Positions 48,940 to 55,637 of a DNA stretch of 55,637 nt are shown here, piece after piece. The stretch lies in assembly GCA_021151485.1 (NCBI GenBank), contig JAGKXB010000012.1, forward strand, positions 1-55,637, given 5' to 3'. Position 1 is the first letter of the stretch; every line of letters begins with the position of its first letter. The translations under genes and the position numbers were made by a program. Under the pieces are notes generated by a model that saw only the letters and a program-made list of their open reading frames with translations, did no database searches and was not told the DNA's origin. This DNA comes from Oxalobacteraceae bacterium (lineage in GTDB: Bacteria; Pseudomonadota; Gammaproteobacteria; Burkholderiales; Burkholderiaceae_D).

Positions 48940-50115
48940 CTACCGCCGCCCGAACATCATCAACTCTGCCAACAAATGCTTAGCCGGATGAAACACATCG
49001 ATCAACCCAAGCGACCATCCCAACATGGTTTGCCTGGGATTGCAAACGCTGTCCCGTGCATGTTTATCAATAAAAACACGTGCCATGGTGTCGGTTAGGC
49101 GGCAGGTTAGGCTTCGGTCGGCGGTACGTTCTGCGTGGTATTGCTGCAGCGTGGCTGGAGTGGGGTGTTGTGCTAGTAGGCGGGCTAGTACGACGGCGTC
49201 GCGTAGGCCCAGGTTGAGGCCTTGGCCTGCTACGGGGTGCAGGGTTTGGGCGGCGTTGCCGATGGCGATGGTTCTGGTTGAGATGGCTGGGTTGGCGTTG
49301 AGTCCTAGTGCGTAGGTGTGGCGTTGGGTGGTGTGGGTGAAACGCCCTAATCGGGTGCCAAATGCTTGTTGCAATGCTTGCAAAAATTCTGCTTCTGACA
49401 ATGCCAACAAGTGGGTGGCTGTGTCGGGGGTGACGCACCAGACTAGGGCGTAGCCCTTGTCTTGCGGCAATAGAGCGAGCGGGCCTTCGCTGGTGAAGCG
49501 TTCAAACGCGCGTTGAGAGATAGGTTTGCTGGTTTGTACGTGGGCGATGATGGCAGTTTGGTGGTAATCGCGTTGTAGTGGTCTTTTTGCTTGTTCAGAA
49601 AACACGCCGCCTTCGGCTTGCACCATGATGTTGGCGCGCAGCGTTTGGCCGTCTGCTAGTGTGAGTGTTACCTGATGCTCTTGCTCATCACTGGCGATTA
49701 ATTTGGTGGGTCGCAAAATGGTGATGCCAGCAGCCATGGCAGCGGCGGAGAGCGATGCGATTAGCGCGCCGTAGCGTGTGACGTAGCCTAAAGCTGGGAC
49801 CTTGTGTTCCTGGCAGTCAATCAAAGTGCGGCCAAAATAACCTTGTCGGGAGACGTGGATTTGCTCAATCGGCGTTGCTGTATTGGCGATCATGGGCCAT
49901 GCCGCGACTTGTTCCAGGATTTGCCGGCTGCCATAAGATAAGGCGATGGAGCGCGGATCGTTGCTTGATTGCTCCAGTGTTTTGGCATCAATTAAGGCGA
50001 TGTGTTCTGCGGCCACACCATGTTTGTGCAGCAACAGCGCGAGTGCCAAGCCGACTGGACCGGCACCGCAAATGGCGATGTCGAATTTGGATGGGGAGGC
50101 GGATGCGTTAGACAT
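48940..50115 (-). CDS. ubiH: UbiH/UbiF-family FAD monooxygenase
   Basis: Flavin hydroxylase of the ubiquinone pathway, 391 residues. FAD loop ICGAGPVGLALALLL, DPRSIALSYGS and C-terminal AIGNAAQTLHPVAGQGLNLGLRD. Which ring position it hydroxylates cannot be told, but coq7 in the window covers the C6 step. Start overlaps pepP stop (TAATG). Confidence 0.92.
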   Translation of the reverse strand: MSNASASPSKFDIAICGAGPVGLALALLLHKHGVAAEHIALIDAKTLEQSSNDPRSIALSYGSRQILEQVAAWPMIANTATPIEQIHVSRQGYFGRTLIDCQEHKVPALGYVTRYGALIASLSAAAMAAGITILRPTKLIASDEQEHQVTLTLADGQTLRANIMVQAEGGVFSEQAKRPLQRDYHQTAIIAHVQTSKPISQRAFERFTSEGPLALLPQDKGYALVWCVTPDTATHLLALSEAEFLQALQQAFGTRLGRFTHTTQRHTYALGLNANPAISTRTIAIGNAAQTLHPVAGQGLNLGLRDAVVLARLLAQHPTPATLQQYHAERTADRSLTCRLTDTMARVFIDKHARDSVCNPRQTMLGWSLGLIDVFHPAKHLLAELMMFGRR

Positions 50116-51479
50116 TATTTGTTGCGTACCATGGCTTCAATTTCCGCCACGCTGGTGGGGGCTGTCTGGCTAAGAACGTGATTGCCGTTGTCGGTAATCA
50201 AGACATCATCTTCTATGCGGATCCCGATATTCCAGAACTGCTCTGGCACTCCTTCAGCCGGGCGAACATAAACCCCTGGTTCCACCGTTAGTACCATGCC
50301 AGCTTGCAGATGGCGCCATGGTTTTTCTTGTCCTTCCGAGGCAGGATCAAGTGTTGCTTCACGATAAGTGCCGACATCATGCACATCCAAACCTAGCCAG
50401 TGGCCGGTGCCATGCATGTAAAACTGCTGGTAGGTTTTTTTGGCGATGACATCATCCAGCGTACCGACTGTGTTTTTGTTGAGCAAGCCGATATCCAGCA
50501 TGCCTTGTGCCAGTACGCGCACGGCGGCGGCGTGGATTTCGCTATAGCGTTTGCCTGGTATGGCGGTGGCAATCGCCGCATGTTGGGCGGCTAGCACAAG
50601 TTCATACAGCGCTTTTTGCGGGCCAGAAAACCTACCGTTAACGGGATAAGTACGGGTGATGTCCGCCGCGTAGCTGTCCAACTCGCAACCCGCATCAATT
50701 AGGATCAAATCGCCATCTTTTAATTGAGCATTGTTAGCGTTGTAATGCAACACGCAAGCGTGCGCGCCGCTGGCAACAATGGGTGTGTAGGCGGGGAATT
50801 GCGCACCGTTTTTGCGGAATTCATGTAGCAATTCGGCTTCGATTTGATATTCATACATGCCAGGCTGAGTGAATCGCATGGCACGGTTATGCGCCTCGGC
50901 GGAAATGTCGGCTGCTCTTTGCATGAGCGCGATTTCATTCTCGTCTTTGAATAAGCGCATTTCATTCAAGATGGTGTAAACATCGTGCATTGCCGTGGGG
51001 GCGCTGATGCCAATGCGGGATTGCTGTCTGACCGCTTGCAGCCAACCTTGTATTTGCGCGTCCAGTTTGGTGCTATTGCCTAGCGGAGCAAATAAGGCCG
51101 GCGAATTGGCCAACAATTTCGCCATTTCGCTATTTAAGGCGTCGATCGAATAGGCAGCATCAAAACCAAACGTGGTACGTGCGGCTTCTGGCCCGTAGCG
51201 AAAACCATCCCAGATTTCGCGCTCTGGATTTTTGTCGCGGCAAAACAGTAAGGTTTGCGATTGAATAGTTGGACTATTATTTCCACCCGCTACTAAGACG
51301 ATGACGGCGTCTGGTTCGGTAAAGCCAGACAAGTAGTAGAAATAACTATCGTGCCGATACGGGTAGTCAGCGTCACTGTTACGCGCCGCAGTCTCAGCGG
51401 TCGGAATGATGGCGACGCCGCCTCCTTTGGCTTGCATTTGTGAGATGAGATGCGCGCGGCGGGTTGCGTAAGGTGTCAT
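50115..51479 (-). CDS. pepP: Xaa-Pro aminopeptidase
   Basis: Removes N-terminal residues before proline. 454 residues, with creatinase-like N-domain and pita-bread metallopeptidase core: metal ligands Asp (LIDAGCELDSYAADITR), His (GTGHWLGLDVHD), Glu (LTVEPGVY) and Glu (GIRIEDDVL). Overlaps murU by 4 bases (ATGA). Confidence 0.95.
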   Translation of the reverse strand: MTPYATRRAHLISQMQAKGGGVAIIPTAETAARNSDADYPYRHDSYFYYLSGFTEPDAVIVLVAGGNNSPTIQSQTLLFCRDKNPEREIWDGFRYGPEAARTTFGFDAAYSIDALNSEMAKLLANSPALFAPLGNSTKLDAQIQGWLQAVRQQSRIGISAPTAMHDVYTILNEMRLFKDENEIALMQRAADISAEAHNRAMRFTQPGMYEYQIEAELLHEFRKNGAQFPAYTPIVASGAHACVLHYNANNAQLKDGDLILIDAGCELDSYAADITRTYPVNGRFSGPQKALYELVLAAQHAAIATAIPGKRYSEIHAAAVRVLAQGMLDIGLLNKNTVGTLDDVIAKKTYQQFYMHGTGHWLGLDVHDVGTYREATLDPASEGQEKPWRHLQAGMVLTVEPGVYVRPAEGVPEQFWNIGIRIEDDVLITDNGNHVLSQTAPTSVAEIEAMVRNK

Positions 51480-52204
51480 GATAGTTTTCCTTGCCCTTTT
51501 GCTTGAAAGGGGAAATTGAGTTGTTCCAAGCGCTCGACGGTGCCCACGTCAGTCCACGCACCGCGATAAACTTCGCCGCCAATTCGGCCTTGAGTGGCGT
51601 ATTCGCGAATCAAGGTCGCCAACTTGGCGGACGTGCCTGCCTTAACGGTATCAAACATTTCAGGCCGATACACACCGATGCCGGAAAAGGTAAAGCGCGG
51701 TTCGCCTTCATTACTGATGGCAAAACTGTGCAGGGCGAAATCGCCTTCGGGATGATGGGCGGGATTCTTAACCAAATACAGCCAAGCCAAATCACGTTGA
51801 TCGAGTGGAATCGGATTGCCCCACATATCGTTGTCTTCCAACGCATGTTTGACTTGCTCAAAATCAAAATGCGGGCAGTAAATGTCAGCGGCAATCGCAA
51901 CGAAAGGTTCGTCTCCTAACAAATGCCGCGCCTGCGCAATGCCACCCGCTGTTTCCAGCGCGACGGTTTCTTTCGAATAAGTAATGCTGGCACCAAACTG
52001 CGCACCATTTCCCAGCGTCGCTTCGATCATGTCACCAAGATGCGCGTGATTAATCACGATGTCAGTAATCCCAGCGCGCACCAAATTCAAAATATGCCAA
52101 ACAATCAGCGGTCTACCGCGTACTTTTAATAAAGGTTTGGGGCAAGTGTCGGTCAGCGGACGCATCCGCTCGCCTCGGCCGGCGGCAAAGATGAAGGCTT
52201 TCAT
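51476..52204 (-). CDS. murU: N-acetylmuramate-1-phosphate uridylyltransferase (MurU type)
   Basis: NTP-transferase fold, 242 residues, nucleotide loop FAAGRGERMRPLTDTCPKPLL. With the kinase just upstream it forms the AmgK-MurU pair, which returns MurNAc to UDP-MurNAc in peptidoglycan recycling. Coupled to pepP. Confidence 0.9.
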   Translation of the reverse strand: MKAFIFAAGRGERMRPLTDTCPKPLLKVRGRPLIVWHILNLVRAGITDIVINHAHLGDMIEATLGNGAQFGASITYSKETVALETAGGIAQARHLLGDEPFVAIAADIYCPHFDFEQVKHALEDNDMWGNPIPLDQRDLAWLYLVKNPAHHPEGDFALHSFAISNEGEPRFTFSGIGVYRPEMFDTVKAGTSAKLATLIREYATQGRIGGEVYRGAWTDVGTVERLEQLNFPFQAKGQGKLS

Positions 52205-52218
52205 AGTTTTTTCTGTGA

Positions 52219-53370
52219 TTAGAAGGTATAACCGACCTGCACTTTTTCCTGCTCACTCACTGGTGTGATGGCATCGAGTAGTTTCAGCAAAGGATTGAGG
52301 ACTTTGTAGCGCATGGCAGTTTTGCGGACGTGATGCATGACGAGCGGCATGTCTTTCAAGTAAGCCTGTTTGCCGTCACGGTGGTACAAACGCGCAAAGA
52401 TGCCGAGGACTTTGAGATGGCGTTGCATGCCCATGAATTCAAAATCGCGATAAAACGTATCGAACTCGGGATGTACTGGTAGGCCAGCTCGCTTAGCGCG
52501 TTCCCAATAGCGAATGACCCAATCCAGCACCAGCTCTTCTTCCCAGTGGATGTAGGCATCTTTTAGTAAGGAAACTAGGTCGTAAGTAATTGGCCCATAC
52601 ACGGCGTCCTGAAAATCGAGGATGCCGGGATTGCCAGCATCCAATACCATCAAGTTGCGCGCGTGATAGTCGCGGTGAACAAAAACGGGTGGTTGTGCCA
52701 GATTGTTGGCTAGCAAGGTGTCGAATACTTGATTCAATACCTCTGTTTGCGCTTCCGACAACGTTACGCCCAAATGTTGTTTGATATACCAGTCCGGGAA
52801 TAACATCAATTCACGTTGCAGCAAGGCGCGATCGTATTCCGGCAACACATCAGGTTGGCTATGTACTTGCAACATAATCAAGGCGTCGATGGCGTCTAAA
52901 TACAGTTGGGAGCATTGAGCGAGTAACGCGTTATTGTGATTATTTATTTCCTCGTTATGGATAGGCGTAGTAGGTTGGACCAGCTTGGTTAGCCGATTGA
53001 ATTGTTCCAGATACGTCACCGCTCCCAAGTCGGATAACAACAAAAACCCGTTTTCCACATCTTGCGCAAGAATCTGCGGCACCGACAAATTGCTGGCGCT
53101 AAACAGCTTGGCAATCGCAATAAATGGCCGCACGTCTTCCTTTAGCGGTGGCGCATCCATGACGATATAGCTTTGGCCATTTGCTGCATCCAAGCGGAAA
53201 TAACGGCGAAAACTAGCATCGGAAGACGCTGGCCTGATCGTGCTGATTTGTAATGTTGGAATCTGCGGTGTGGTAGATTGCAAAGTGGACAACCACTCGG
53301 TGAGTTGTGTTAAACGCGGATCGGAAGTGGTATTGCAGGATTCGCTAGTGTGAGTATTGGCAGGCAACAT
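52219..53370 (-). CDS. amgK: Anomeric MurNAc/GlcNAc kinase (AmgK type)
   Basis: Aminoglycoside-phosphotransferase-like kinase, 383 residues. Catalytic loop FVHRDYHARNLM and metal loop ILDFQDAVYG. It makes MurNAc-1-phosphate for MurU. In many betaproteobacteria lptD is the divergent neighbour; here the next genes are unknown repeat-protein genes. Confidence 0.9.
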   Translation of the reverse strand: MLPANTHTSESCNTTSDPRLTQLTEWLSTLQSTTPQIPTLQISTIRPASSDASFRRYFRLDAANGQSYIVMDAPPLKEDVRPFIAIAKLFSASNLSVPQILAQDVENGFLLLSDLGAVTYLEQFNRLTKLVQPTTPIHNEEINNHNNALLAQCSQLYLDAIDALIMLQVHSQPDVLPEYDRALLQRELMLFPDWYIKQHLGVTLSEAQTEVLNQVFDTLLANNLAQPPVFVHRDYHARNLMVLDAGNPGILDFQDAVYGPITYDLVSLLKDAYIHWEEELVLDWVIRYWERAKRAGLPVHPEFDTFYRDFEFMGMQRHLKVLGIFARLYHRDGKQAYLKDMPLVMHHVRKTAMRYKVLNPLLKLLDAITPVSEQEKVQVGYTF

Positions 53371-53494
53371 GAAAAATAATGAGCGGTTATAGGTTAATTA
53401 GCGTGAGTAGTGCGAATAGGGGGAGTCAATGAAGTTATGTCACTGCCATTTTAAATGCTGATCAGTTTGGATTGTCGGCAAAAACCAAAAGAAA

Positions 53495-53725
53495 TCAATG
53501 CATGGCAAACACATCACTGAAAACGACGCGATTCGCAATAACAAAACTATTGGTTAACGATTCAATGCAAATACCTTTATTCAAATTTTGGTGAAAATTC
53601 AGTGGGAATGAAATGCCCGCAGTTCCCTCTAATTCATGAAAGCAATGCGAGGCTAACAAATACAACAAGGTATTCGCTTGATTGATCTCACCATGGTAAT
53701 AACCCAACACTTTCTTTTTCGCCAT
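53495..53725 (-). CDS. Small unknown protein of the right-edge array, copy 2
   Basis: A 76-residue product starting MAKKKVLGYYHGEINQANTL. ATG 53723-53725 follows the stop of the long repeat protein by 5 bases. The first 30 codons are nearly identical to those of the copy at 55280-55594, the middle 20 residues diverge, CIESLTNSFVIAN is shared again, then this copy ends after a short NRVVFSDVFAMH tail. No family recognised. Could be complete or a remnant. Confidence 0.6.
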   Translation of the reverse strand: MAKKKVLGYYHGEINQANTLLYLLASHCFHELEGTAGISFPLNFHQNLNKGICIESLTNSFVIANRVVFSDVFAMH

Positions 53726-53768
53726 CGTGCCTAACAACACGGCCAATCTAGGCAAAACAGTCCGTTTG
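53532..53768. repeat. Right-edge tandem duplication, distal block
   Basis: Matches 55401-55637 at a constant offset of 1869 bases (623 codons). About 125 bases around the small-gene start (53642-53768) differ at only three positions; the middle is more diverged; the innermost part matches again up to the shared bases TTATTGC on the minus strand. The match runs to the window end. Confidence 0.92.
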
Positions 53769-55401
53769 GGATGACGTTCGCATACCTAAACTGATTGATA
53801 TCAAAACTGTTATCTCGAATTGCTTGTTGCAAATACGCTGGCAACGTAGCGAAGAGATTGTGCGCAGGGGATAAATTTTCTCCTGTAGCAAGAAGAGTTG
53901 GATAACCATCGTGAAGTTGCGCAAAATCATAAATCTTGATGTTTGTGACGCATTGTTTGTAGAAAACACCGCTTTCAGGATGCATCCACCCGATAAAGTC
54001 ATCTTGATCTTGGCGAGATCTCAAAGGATACAAAATGAGCTGTTGGTGATGGATTTGGATGGCATATTCAACATTATCCTCACAAACTGACGCAATACCA
54101 TATTCGGTTGCATCAGGAAAATGGGGTGGCAACAACGTTTTGATTTCACTACCCAAATAAGCTTTGGCACCAAATAAGTTGGGTAAATCTTCTTTTGGAA
54201 TGCCGAGTTTGGTAGCGGACAAATCTAAAGAAAATTTTTTCTCACGTAGCGCTTCTATTTTTTCAGCAACAGAAAGGGTAGAGCCTGAAACGAGGTGAAT
54301 GATTGTTTGTGTATCCAGCAACGCTAGCAACTGAGGGATGGTTTTTAATATTGCGTTGAGTACATCTGGATCAGTGCCAAATTGGCCATTTTGAATTGCC
54401 TTTGCAATCACTCGTTGCGCGTATGTATCGGTAAAGATAGGCAGATATTGAGCCAGTGCCTGAAGCACGCCAGAATCAACGCCAAATTTGCCATCTTCAA
54501 TGGCCCATGCAATCGCTCGTTGCGCCTCTGAATCGGTAAAGAGCCCTAGGTGGTAAGCCAGTGTCCGAAGCACAGCAGAATCACTGCCAAAGTGGCACTC
54601 ATAAATTGCCCATGCAATCGTTCGTTGCGCTTCTGAATCAGTAAAGATAGACAAATGTTCAGCAATTGTCAGAAGCACGGCTGTATCAGTACCAAATTTT
54701 CGACAATAAATTGCCCCTGCAATCTTTTGTTGCGCTGCTGGATCGCTAAAGCTCGCCAGATGTTGCGCAATTGCCAGAAGCATGTCTGGATCGATTTTCT
54801 GCCTCTCATGCAAGGCCTCTACTATCATGACTTGCACTGCGGAATCATTAAAAAATGCCGCACGCTCTTCGTCCGAAGCCAACAGCGTTTCAAATTGCTG
54901 TCTTTCAGTCTGATTGTCATTTTCGTAGAGAATAGCTTCAGCTAATTGCGCATGATCAAGTACCTCTCCTTGCCGAAAATACGCATCACAGACATTCCAA
55001 ATCGCCATTGCAGTGCCAAACATGCGATTTGCAATTGTTTCAAATGCCGGGCTCTCTTGCTTTTCTTGTGGTCGGTCGCTAGAGATAGATTCCATTGTGG
55101 GTGTCGTTGTTTGCACAACATCAACACTTTCCTCCGGCAATCGCAATTGGGTATTCAATACGCGCAATGCTACTTGTTGCTCAGCGCAGAAGAAACGCAA
55201 CACGAATCCTATCTCAGCACATCGCTCGGGTGAGGGATGGATAATCACCCTCGTTCTGCTTCTGATCAAATCGATTTGATCATCTTGCGTTAGGCAAACA
55301 GCGCAATCCTTTAATCGATCCACAATCCTTTGATCCGTCAGCGTTCCATCCAACACCCCTTTGACTAATTTGCGCTGTACGGCGGGATTTAGCGCCGCCA
55401 T
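53731..55401 (-). CDS. Unknown protein with 35-residue helical repeats
   Basis: A 556-residue protein, no signal peptide or membrane segment, family not recognised. ATG 55399-55401 (MAALNPAVQRKL) is the likely start; no good ribosome site, and the start lies within the small upstream gene in another frame. Residues about 3-30 already look like a degenerate repeat. After a Cys-containing N-domain and a Ser/Pro/Glu linker, five units of 34-35 residues follow (54331-54852), then a C-terminal domain of about 190 residues ending FCLDWPCC. The same ending is encoded at the window edge, so at least one more copy exists outside. Function unknown; the repeats suggest a protein- or nucleic-acid-binding solenoid. 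Confidence 0.75.
   Translation of the reverse strand: MAALNPAVQRKLVKGVLDGTLTDQRIVDRLKDCAVCLTQDDQIDLIRSRTRVIIHPSPERCAEIGFVLRFFCAEQQVALRVLNTQLRLPEESVDVVQTTTPTMESISSDRPQEKQESPAFETIANRMFGTAMAIWNVCDAYFRQGEVLDHAQLAEAILYENDNQTERQQFETLLASDEERAAFFNDSAVQVMIVEALHERQKIDPDMLLAIAQHLASFSDPAAQQKIAGAIYCRKFGTDTAVLLTIAEHLSIFTDSEAQRTIAWAIYECHFGSDSAVLRTLAYHLGLFTDSEAQRAIAWAIEDGKFGVDSGVLQALAQYLPIFTDTYAQRVIAKAIQNGQFGTDPDVLNAILKTIPQLLALLDTQTIIHLVSGSTLSVAEKIEALREKKFSLDLSATKLGIPKEDLPNLFGAKAYLGSEIKTLLPPHFPDATEYGIASVCEDNVEYAIQIHHQQLILYPLRSRQDQDDFIGWMHPESGVFYKQCVTNIKIYDFAQLHDGYPTLLATGENLSPAHNLFATLPAYLQQAIRDNSFDINQFRYANVIPNGLFCLDWPCC
54331..54852 (-). repeat. Five in-frame 105-bp (35-residue) repeats
   Basis: Units begin at 54852 (34 residues), 54750, 54645, 54540 and 54435 on the minus strand. 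Consensus F-[TS]-D-x-x-A-Q-x-x-I-A-x-A-I-x4-F-G-x-D-x-x-V-L-x-x-[IL]-A, that is two helices per unit. Confidence 0.93.
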
Positions 55402-55594
55402 TAGCAATAACAAAACTATTAGTTAACGATTCAATGCAAACACCTTGACCCAAATGTGAGTGAAAATTTTCTGGGAACACAATGCCAGGCTTGCCTTGTA
55501 ATTGATGGAAGCAATGCGAGGCTAACAAGTACAGCAAAGTATTCGCTTGATTGATCTCACCATGGTAATAACCCAACACTTTCTTTTTCGCCAT
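55280..55594 (-). CDS. Small unknown protein of the right-edge array, copy 1
   Basis: Begins MAKKKVLGYYHGEINQANTL at ATG 55592-55594, 5 bases after the stop of an upstream gene that is cut by the window edge. It matches copy 2 through CIESLTNSFVIAN, then reads GGAKSRRTAQ..., which is the long gene's sequence in the wrong frame. So the last 40 residues are probably not meaningful. Either a short gene overlapping the next one by 122 bases, or the 5' part of one larger gene (about 620 residues) broken by a frameshift near 55401-55424. Confidence 0.5.
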   Translation of the reverse strand: MAKKKVLGYYHGEINQANTLLYLLASHCFHQLQGKPGIVFPENFHSHLGQGVCIESLTNSFVIANGGAKSRRTAQISQRGVGWNADGSKDCGSIKGLRCLPNAR

Positions 55595-55637
55595 CGTGCC
55601 TAACAACACGGCCAATCTAGGCAAAACAGTCCGTTTG
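55401..55637. repeat. Right-edge tandem duplication, proximal block
   Basis: Partner of 53532-53768 at an 1869-base offset. The match continues to the last base of the window, so the duplicated unit extends further right. Confidence 0.92.
55600..55637 (-). CDS. C-terminal end of another long array protein (cut by window edge)
   Basis: The minus strand encodes NGLFCLDWPCC and a TAG stop, identical to the end of the long repeat protein at 53731. This shows a further copy, or at least its 3' end, right of the window. Confidence 0.7.
   Translation of the reverse strand, partial: NGLFCLDWPCC

Noticed and set aside
49067..49438. Second open frame inside ubiH giving a His/Arg/Pro-rich protein
   Set aside because: It is on the same strand as ubiH in another frame, has low-complexity composition and no ribosome site; a shadow of a GC-rich part of ubiH.
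54331..54852. 35-residue repeats as TALE/BAT-type DNA-binding or PPR repeats
   Set aside because: BAT/TALE units are 33-34 residues with a different consensus and variable di-residue; PPR units are 35 residues but the consensus here (F-T-D-x-x-A-Q, F-G-x-D) does not match. Kept as unclassified.
54331..54852. 105-bp spaced repeats as a CRISPR array
   Set aside because: Repeats are coding, in frame and diverged, without constant spacers or cas genes; no CRISPR array is seen anywhere in the window.

Overview
The window looks like a chromosomal segment of a Burkholderiales betaproteobacterium, probably near Oxalobacteraceae/Burkholderiaceae but with lower GC than most of that order. This rests on gene order and protein families rather than on any rRNA. 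The telling blocks are tRNA-Tyr/Gly/Thr-tuf, ntrXY-DUF4390-rsmB, miaB-phoH-ybeY-corC-lnt-glyQS-gmhB-plsC, rpsU-yqeY-dnaG-rpoD-tRNA(CAU) and amgK-murU-pepP-ubiH. Most of the window is ordinary core genome; the accessory or odd parts are listed below.

Left part (1-13.7 kb, mostly minus strand): a truncated tuf gene behind three tRNAs with a clear sigma70 promoter; a type IV pilin gene whose frame breaks at a run of seven G; a small unknown gene; an NtrY-type sensor kinase with a short response regulator lacking the AAA+ domain; DUF4390 and rsmB; two small genes; a ProQ/FinO-like RNA chaperone converging on coq7-pyrC; and the glutamate/aspartate ABC transporter gltIJKL with a promoter, an intra-operon terminator and an end terminator.

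Middle (14-38 kb): miaB, phoH, a shortened and diverged second phoH copy, ybeY, corC, lnt, glyQ, glyS, gmhB, plsC and a YgjP-type metalloprotease on the plus strand. A long minus-strand envelope block follows: Kdo transferase, heptosyltransferase, phosphomannomutase/phosphoglucomutase, a WecA-type initiating transferase, two rhamnosyltransferase-like GT2 enzymes, a flippase and the four dTDP-L-rhamnose genes. This should make lipid A-core plus a rhamnose-containing O-antigen or similar glycan, but no polymerase, chain-length regulator or ligase is present. Four copies of an about 80-bp hairpin (REP-like) repeat sit between genes; one supplies the stop codons of two convergent genes.

Right part (38-55.6 kb): apaH, a cupredoxin, an HI0933-type flavoprotein, then rpsU-yqeY-dnaG-rpoD and a CAU tRNA. 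Next to the tRNA is a copper-type cassette: a small Cys/His-rich exported protein, a TolC-like lipoprotein and a two-domain TAT-exported multicopper oxidase. ubiH-pepP-murU-amgK follows on the minus strand. At the right edge lies the least explained region: a tandemly duplicated unit with a 1869-bp offset, made of a long protein with 35-residue repeats and a small protein with a near-identical start. It continues beyond the window.

All function calls come from recognising motifs and gene order by eye; no database search was run.
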